DNA from: Proteobacteria bacterium UBA6921
GTDB taxonomy: Bacteria; Pseudomonadota; Gammaproteobacteria; SG8-11
Direction: 5' to 3'
Length of the DNA stretch: 18,841 nt
NCBI GenBank assembly: GCA_002450895.1
Contig: DKAR01000149.1
Location: 1-18,841, forward strand
Under the pieces are notes generated by a model. That model saw only the letters and a program-made list of their open reading frames with translations. It did not search any database and had not been told where the DNA came from. Positions 13,910 through 18,841 of the stretch are shown one piece after another; positions within the stretch are counted from its first letter, which is position 1; each line of letters opens with the position of its first letter. Position numbers and translations under genes: made by a program.

Positions 13910-15355
13910 ATGACCGATAACCATCAACTGGGTTCCCCGAAAACACTCTGGGCCGCGCTCGGCGCTGTCGTCGTGGTCAGTGTTGTTTTGGTGATTTCGT
14001 GGTTCGTAACCATCGAATACCTGCGTCGCGAGCTGGAATCCGAAATTTCCGTACTCACGCAGAAAACTGAACTGCTTACGAAGATGCGCGACTACGCACG
14101 GAACCGCGCAATTTCCGTTCACCGAATGGTCTTGCTCAAAGACCGGTTTGCCCGAGATGACGAATACCTGCGTCTGATGAATTTCGGAGATTTGTTCCTG
14201 CGCGCGCGCGACGAATTTCTTGCGATGCCGCTGACGGCACGGGAGCAAACACTGTGGGACGGCATGGTGCCGCTGTTTGGAAAGGGGAAGGAAACCCAGG
14301 ATCGTGCAATCGAGGCAATGCAGTCGGGCGACAACGCGCGCGCCGAGCAGATCGTCCTGCATGACATCATCCCGGTTCAGGACAATGCCATGACCGCGCT
14401 GAACATATTGTTTGAGTCCGAGCGCGATGCGGCAAAAATGCTCGTGGAGCATGCGCGTGGAAAATACGACCACTTCGCCTGGCTCGTGCTGGTGTTGGGT
14501 GGCGCATTGTTGGGCGCAACGATTCTGGCGGCATTGATGTTTACACGCCGTGACCATCGATCGCGGAAAGAACTCCTGCGCGCGATTGAGGCCGCGCGAC
14601 GCGCCGACGCGCTGCGTTGCGAGTTCCTGGCGCGTGTCAGCCACGAGTTGCGTACGCCGCTGACTGCAATCATCGGCTACACGGAAATCCTGATTGAAGA
14701 CTATCGGAACGATCGCCAGCTGATGCGCGATGTCGAACGCATTCGTGTGTCCGGGCAACACTTGCTTAGCCTGATCGACGACGTCCTCGACTTGTCTCGC
14801 ATTGAGACCGGGCGTTACCACATGTCGCGCGTTGCAATCGACATTACGACATACATTAAGGAGCTCGCCGAAGAGCTTCGTCCGACAATTCAGGGCCAGG
14901 GCAACAAATTGTTGGTCGATTGCCAGACCGGTCTGTCGCTGACGACCGATCCGCGTGCGTTGCGCACCATTCTGGTGAATCTGCTATCCAATGCCAGCAA
15001 GTTCACCGCACGCGGCAGCGTGCTAATCAGTGCCAGCCGTTTGCCCGACGGAGCGCTCGAATTCTGTATTAAGGATACGGGTATCGGGATGGATGCCGAG
15101 CAATTGCGACGCGTATTTGAACCCTTTGTTCAGGCAAGCTCGGAAATTGGGCCTCGCTATGGCGGTACCGGCCTCGGCCTTAGCGTTGTGCGCCAGCTCA
15201 CCCGTGTGGTGGGTGCCCGGATCTTGATTGAAAGTAACCCCGGGATTGGCACAAAGGTGTCCGTTGTTTTCGATCCAAATGAAGCCATTCGCCGTAGCGC
15301 CAGCGAACGTAATCTCGCCGGTACGGTCCGGATCGTCGACAACGCTGGAATGTAA
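13910..15355 (+). CDS. Membrane sensor histidine kinase without a neighbouring regulator
   Basis: This is a 481-residue kinase. TM1 (about residues 13-35) and TM2 (about 189-211) enclose a roughly 150-residue, mostly helical periplasmic sensor, possibly a four-helix bundle. After TM2 only about 30 charged residues precede the H-box SHELRTPL (His245), so no HAMP domain is evident. The N-box is LVNLLSNASKFT (about 355-366), G1 is DTGIGM (389-394), the F-box is FEPFVQ, and G2 is GGTGLGLS (418-425). It would autophosphorylate on His245 and pass phosphate to a response regulator. No such gene is in the window, and the chain has no receiver domain. The ribosome binding site is weak. Confidence 0.92.
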   Translation: MTDNHQLGSPKTLWAALGAVVVVSVVLVISWFVTIEYLRRELESEISVLTQKTELLTKMRDYARNRAISVHRMVLLKDRFARDDEYLRLMNFGDLFLRARDEFLAMPLTAREQTLWDGMVPLFGKGKETQDRAIEAMQSGDNARAEQIVLHDIIPVQDNAMTALNILFESERDAAKMLVEHARGKYDHFAWLVLVLGGALLGATILAALMFTRRDHRSRKELLRAIEAARRADALRCEFLARVSHELRTPLTAIIGYTEILIEDYRNDRQLMRDVERIRVSGQHLLSLIDDVLDLSRIETGRYHMSRVAIDITTYIKELAEELRPTIQGQGNKLLVDCQTGLSLTTDPRALRTILVNLLSNASKFTARGSVLISASRLPDGALEFCIKDTGIGMDAEQLRRVFEPFVQASSEIGPRYGGTGLGLSVVRQLTRVVGARILIESNPGIGTKVSVVFDPNEAIRRSASERNLAGTVRIVDNAGM

Positions 15356-15434
15356 TATTTTTCGACTCGGCACGTCTCGCCGGGCTTTGTTGTTTCCTCT
15401 GCCTCCCTGTTTTTGAAAAGAATGCCGACATCGG

Positions 15435-15466
15435 CGGCACGGATTTAGCGTGCCGAGCACTTTTTT
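15435..15466 (+). terminator. Intrinsic terminator after the histidine kinase
   Basis: CGGCACG (15435-15441) and CGTGCCG (15449-15455) form a perfect seven-base-pair stem with a seven-base loop. After five bases comes a run of six T residues (15461-15466). It lies 80 bases past the kinase stop and would insulate it from the outer-membrane protein gene. Confidence 0.8.
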
Positions 15467-15519
15467 ATTCCAAAATGCCGCGACAATCGCGCTGTGCCAT
15501 CTTGGCGCAGACACATTCA

Positions 15520-15549
15520 TTGCGTCCGGTTTCTAAGGTCCTGTAAAAT
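15520..15549 (+). promoter_or_regulatory. Candidate sigma70-type promoter for the beta-barrel gene
   Basis: TTGCGT at 15520-15525 and TAAAAT at 15544-15549 are 18 bases apart and stand about 75 bases before ATG 15624, just downstream of the terminator. The -10 matches consensus at five of six positions; the -35 is moderate. Confidence 0.45.
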
Positions 15550-15623
15550 CTCGCGCATCTTCGCGTCGCTTGGCAGCTGCTGACGTAGCGGAAATTCTGA
15601 AAAGAACGAAGGACTACGGGCTA

Positions 15624-16985
15624 ATGAGCTTTTCAACAAAGCAGGGGTTATTTTTTTTCGTCGCGGTGTTTGGCGCGCTCTCCAGTCGCGCGGAAGTTCC
15701 CATCGACCTGGCTGTGCAGTTTGGGACCGATACCGAGTCACCAGAGTCGGCCGTCGCAACCGGATTCGCAACCTTCTGTGACGGATTGCTTTCGTTGTCT
15801 GGTAAGACGACAGAGCAGACCGAGCTCGCAGCAATTTGCACGCAGACAACAATCGGCGATCCAACCGAAACTGCGGGTGTACTTTCTGCGTTGTCGGCGC
15901 GATCTGTTTCCGGCGAAACAACAGTCGCGGCGCGCGTCCAGTCCACAGACATTGGTGGGGCCGTTCGAAAGCGACTGACTTCATTGTTGCGGTCGACGAA
16001 GCTGAAAACCTCCTTGGCGAGTCCCGTTGAATATTACGTCGATGGTCAGTGGATACCTGCGTCTTGGGTCACGGCCGAGGGAGAGACGGCGACCTCCGCA
16101 TCCGATGAGCCGGGCGGTCTGTTAAGCAAACGATGGGGCGCGTTTTTTGACATTGGTCTGGCGAAAGCCAAGCAGGACGAGACTGCAACACAGGCGGGTT
16201 TCGACAGCTCCGGAACCGGACTGACTGGTGGCGCGGACTATCGTCTGCGCAGCAATGCGTTTGTCGGGGGAGCGCTTCGCTATCAATCCACGGACGGCGA
16301 TTTGAAATACAAAGCGGGCTCGCTCTCCGGATCCGATACGACGCTGACGTTTTATGGAACGTACTATCCCAATCCGAATTTATTTTTCGAAGGCGCATTC
16401 GTATACGGTAGCGGCAGTTATGACCTGAAGCGCCAGATTTCATTTACTGTCGGCGGCATTCCGGTTTCGGCAACAGCAAAAAGCACGACCAACACGACGC
16501 GCACGGGATTGAGTTTTGACGGTGGATACAACTTTGATTTCAGGAACGGTGGATCACTGAGTACGCGTGCGAGTCTTCTTTATTCCAAGACCGAGATCGA
16601 TCCGTTTTCCGAAAAAGGCGCGGGCGGCTACAACCTCAAAGTCGACGGCCAGTCGACGACAGGAACAACACTGAATCTGACGGCACAGTACACGCAGCCG
16701 ATAAGCACCGGCTTTGCAGTCATCATTCCGGAAGTCAGCGGAACGCTGGTGAAGGAGTTTGTCACTGATCGCCAGAAGGTCCGGGCGTATTTTGCAGCTG
16801 ATCCATCCGAAACATGGTTCACGTACAAAATTGACACGCGCGATGACCTGTACGCCATTTTGGGGTTGGGCTCCACATTTGTATTCACCAAAGGTCGCAG
16901 CGGGTTCGTTCGGTATGAGCAGCTGCTGGGGTATGACAACTATTCGTACTACTCGCTGTCGTTGGGTGGGCGAATGGAGTTTTAG
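15624..16985 (+). CDS. Autotransporter-domain outer-membrane beta-barrel protein
   Basis: The 453-residue protein has a signal peptide (MSFSTKQGLFFFVAVFGALS, cleavage about SRA|EVP at residue 23). A short N-terminal region of about 130 residues (two Cys; ends VRKRLTSLLRST) is followed by a barrel from about residue 172 (WGAFFDIGLAKAKQ). Alternating strands such as GADYRLRSNAFVGGALRYQST and LSFDGGYNFDF run to the terminal YSLSLGGRMEF, ending in Phe as the BAM machinery prefers. The passenger is far too short for a classical autotransporter, so it may be a compact surface porin or adhesin-like barrel. An AAGGA site precedes the ATG. A lipoprotein gene follows after 69 bases. Confidence 0.85.
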   Translation: MSFSTKQGLFFFVAVFGALSSRAEVPIDLAVQFGTDTESPESAVATGFATFCDGLLSLSGKTTEQTELAAICTQTTIGDPTETAGVLSALSARSVSGETTVAARVQSTDIGGAVRKRLTSLLRSTKLKTSLASPVEYYVDGQWIPASWVTAEGETATSASDEPGGLLSKRWGAFFDIGLAKAKQDETATQAGFDSSGTGLTGGADYRLRSNAFVGGALRYQSTDGDLKYKAGSLSGSDTTLTFYGTYYPNPNLFFEGAFVYGSGSYDLKRQISFTVGGIPVSATAKSTTNTTRTGLSFDGGYNFDFRNGGSLSTRASLLYSKTEIDPFSEKGAGGYNLKVDGQSTTGTTLNLTAQYTQPISTGFAVIIPEVSGTLVKEFVTDRQKVRAYFAADPSETWFTYKIDTRDDLYAILGLGSTFVFTKGRSGFVRYEQLLGYDNYSYYSLSLGGRMEF

Positions 16986-17054
16986 TTTTTTTTCGAAGGG
17001 TGTGAGCGGCGTATGCGGCTCGGAATCAGTTAAACATAAAGTAGGGGTTGCAGT

Positions 17055-18841
17055 ATGAAGGCCGGAATTTCGAATCGATTGAGAACGGGCAGCATTGTCC
17101 AGCGAGTTCTTGGGCTGCTGCTTTCTGCCGCAATGTTGCTGCAACTTACCGGTTGCGACACCGCGGGTGAGGAAAGCTCTGCGACCGTCGTCGTACAGGT
17201 TCCGAAGAGCGTCGTGGCCAACCTGCAACGCGCGGCGTATTCAATCAATGGCGTGCCGTCGACGGTGACGGAAATCCTCATTGACATCGTGGTGGATGGA
17301 TATCCCCAGATTCCCTACGCGCGAGCAACAATTACCGGCTCAGGCGGTGAAATGAAGCTCAAGGTTCCAGCGGAACGCGCATTCACTGTCTATGGTGTTG
17401 CGTTTCAGGGGACGACAGAACTTTATTATGGCTCGACCGATGTCGCACCGATTCGACCGCGCAGCGTTGTGACGGTAGGATTAATTCTTCGATCGAGTAT
17501 TGGAAATACTTCCCCAATATCGATCTCTGCCCGTACCCAGGTCGATACCAATGTGGCTGGCGAGCCGGGTAACAGTGTCAGCGGCGGAGCTATTCTGAGC
17601 TCTGACAATCGATACGTGCTGTTCCGGTCTGACGCCAGCAACTTGGTGCCCGGAGACAGCAACAAAGCCGCTGACCTGTTCCAGAAGGACTTGGCAACGA
17701 ACGCCATCGGCGCGATTACTGTTTTTCGTCGCGGTGAGACCTTTGGATTTGCCGGCACGGGAGACCGTCCGTATGGAATGAGCTCGAACGGGCAATTTGT
17801 GGTGTTCGCCCAACGTGGCACCAAACTCAATCCACTCGATACTAATGACACGATCGACGTGTTCATCAAGGACACGGCGACCTCCAGCTTCGTTCGCCTG
17901 TTCGAAGGCCCGAGCGCCTCGAGCGACGCCGGTTTTCCGCACGCGTTGTCCTTATCGAGCAATGCACAGCGCATGGTGGTCGAAGCAGCCGCGCCGCCCT
18001 TGGGACAAAGCAGCCCTGGAATTTACGTCTTTGATCGCATCTTGGGGTTGCGCTTTGTTGATAGCGGCGTTGCTCCGACATTGAGTGCGGATGGACGAAC
18101 CATCGCATTCTGGACATTCGACTCTTTCATCAACACGTATCAATTGGTCTTGGTCGATGTCGACTTGCTCTATGCCAATGCAAGCGACCCGGAATTCCTC
18201 TCGCTCTACTCAGGGCAAGGCGCTGCAAACGTGCCCGACGCCGTCGGACTCAGCGACGATGGACAGCGCATCTCCCTGGTCGGTCGTCAGGTTGTCGAAG
18301 TGATGGAGCCCGACCAGCCGCTCATCTATGACCGGAACACACTCGTCGTCACACGATTGAACTCGACAAGCGGTGGTTCGACGTTGCAGTCGGCGACACT
18401 GAACACCGATAGCCCCAGCCTTTCCATTACCGGTGATGTTGCGTCATTTACGTTCGGTGATGCCGAAACCGTGTATGTCAAAGATTCCGGAAACGGAAAC
18501 CTTGTAGCCGTCTCCAACAATGCGGCTAATGCGACGATCAGCCCGGATTCCACATTGGTGTCCTTCACCAGTGAAGGTCACCTGTTCGTTGACAATAATC
18601 CGCTACTGACGCCGTCTGCTGTGACCACGGCGCCGACTGTCAAGACCGTCACATTGAACAACCAGGTGACATTGACATGGGATCCTGTGGTCGGAGCGAC
18701 GAGCTACGATATCTACGCCTCGACGGATCCGAATGTCAGCGCATCAAATTTTCAGGTCAAGTTCGGCAGCGTGAGCTCACCCTACACTGTCACATCCGCG
18801 TCGCTTCCGGTGTCAGGTACTTATTACTTTGTCGTCGTGCC
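17055..18841 (+). CDS. Lipoprotein with seven propeller-like repeats and Fn3-like segment, 3' end cut
   Basis: The frame from ATG 17055 (preceded by GTAGGGG) stays open to the right edge, giving 595 residues. A signal segment ends in the lipobox LTGC (Cys34). Residues about 42-150 form a beta-rich domain. From about residue 178 to 500 I count seven repeats of the pattern xxLSxDGxxVxFxS, for example ILSSDNRYVLFRSDA, TLSADGRTIAFWT and TISPDSTLVSFTSE. This is the TolB/PD40 style expected of a seven-bladed propeller. From about residue 523 an Fn3-like domain begins (VTLTWDPVVGATSYDIYAS) and is cut by the window. It is probably outer-membrane anchored. The function is unknown; transcription with the upstream barrel gene is likely. 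Confidence 0.85.
   Translation, partial: MKAGISNRLRTGSIVQRVLGLLLSAAMLLQLTGCDTAGEESSATVVVQVPKSVVANLQRAAYSINGVPSTVTEILIDIVVDGYPQIPYARATITGSGGEMKLKVPAERAFTVYGVAFQGTTELYYGSTDVAPIRPRSVVTVGLILRSSIGNTSPISISARTQVDTNVAGEPGNSVSGGAILSSDNRYVLFRSDASNLVPGDSNKAADLFQKDLATNAIGAITVFRRGETFGFAGTGDRPYGMSSNGQFVVFAQRGTKLNPLDTNDTIDVFIKDTATSSFVRLFEGPSASSDAGFPHALSLSSNAQRMVVEAAAPPLGQSSPGIYVFDRILGLRFVDSGVAPTLSADGRTIAFWTFDSFINTYQLVLVDVDLLYANASDPEFLSLYSGQGAANVPDAVGLSDDGQRISLVGRQVVEVMEPDQPLIYDRNTLVVTRLNSTSGGSTLQSATLNTDSPSLSITGDVASFTFGDAETVYVKDSGNGNLVAVSNNAANATISPDSTLVSFTSEGHLFVDNNPLLTPSAVTTAPTVKTVTLNNQVTLTWDPVVGATSYDIYASTDPNVSASNFQVKFGSVSSPYTVTSASLPVSGTYYFVVV

Noticed and set aside
13847..14821. Minus-strand open frame (324 codons) opposite the histidine kinase
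   Set aside because: The kinase motifs fix the plus strand as coding; this is a shadow frame.
16986..16993. Run of eight T residues right after the beta-barrel gene, considered as a terminator
   Set aside because: No GC-rich stem precedes the run, so read-through into the lipoprotein gene is more likely.

Overview
The window reads as a compact, moderately GC-rich bacterial chromosome segment. Gene content suggests an unassigned gammaproteobacterium: SelO with a CSS tail, DUF6164-like, DUF5062-like and UPF0227/YqiA-like proteins, MarC, and many lipoproteins and outer-membrane-type proteins. I see no rRNA, tRNA, CRISPR array, transposase, integrase or phage gene. No gene-free stretch exceeds about 270 bases. 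The species cannot be named from this sequence alone.

Layout. (1) 1-2040, minus strand: a run marC > YqiA-like esterase > GNAT acetyltransferase > carbon-nitrogen hydrolase (cut by the left edge), with ATGA stop/start overlaps at two of three junctions. (2) 2196-4435, plus: selO, a DUF6164-like membrane protein and a DUF5062-like small protein. (3) 4624-5583, plus: a Gly-rich Ig-like lipoprotein, followed at about 5610-5760 by a decayed second copy of the DUF5062-like gene. (4) 5822-7746, minus: an unknown low-complexity protein, then an exported aldo/keto reductase overlapping a small lipoprotein. (5) 7854-11723, plus: pirin, an MsbA/ABCB-type ABC exporter, an exported TlpA-like thioredoxin and a PEBP/YbhB protein. 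(6) 11801-13732, plus: a Met-rich Spy/CpxP-like periplasmic protein, a REP-like hairpin, a two-TM DUF6141-like protein and an exported BCP-type peroxiredoxin. (7) 13910-15355: a membrane histidine kinase with no response regulator beside it, followed by a good intrinsic terminator. (8) 15624-18841, plus: an autotransporter-type outer-membrane beta-barrel, then a lipoprotein with seven propeller-like repeats and an Fn3-like segment that runs off the right edge.

Functional theme. Many products act in the cell envelope or in thiol/oxidative stress: SelO, TlpA-like thioredoxin, exported peroxiredoxin, Spy-like protein, pirin, exported reductase. They are spread over several transcription units, so a shared role is inference. 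The least expected observations are the DUF5062 relic, the Met-rich tandem repeat array, the beta-barrel plus propeller-lipoprotein pair, and a perfect 16-base palindrome just after a lipobox. I found no clear evidence of a wholly new multi-gene system.
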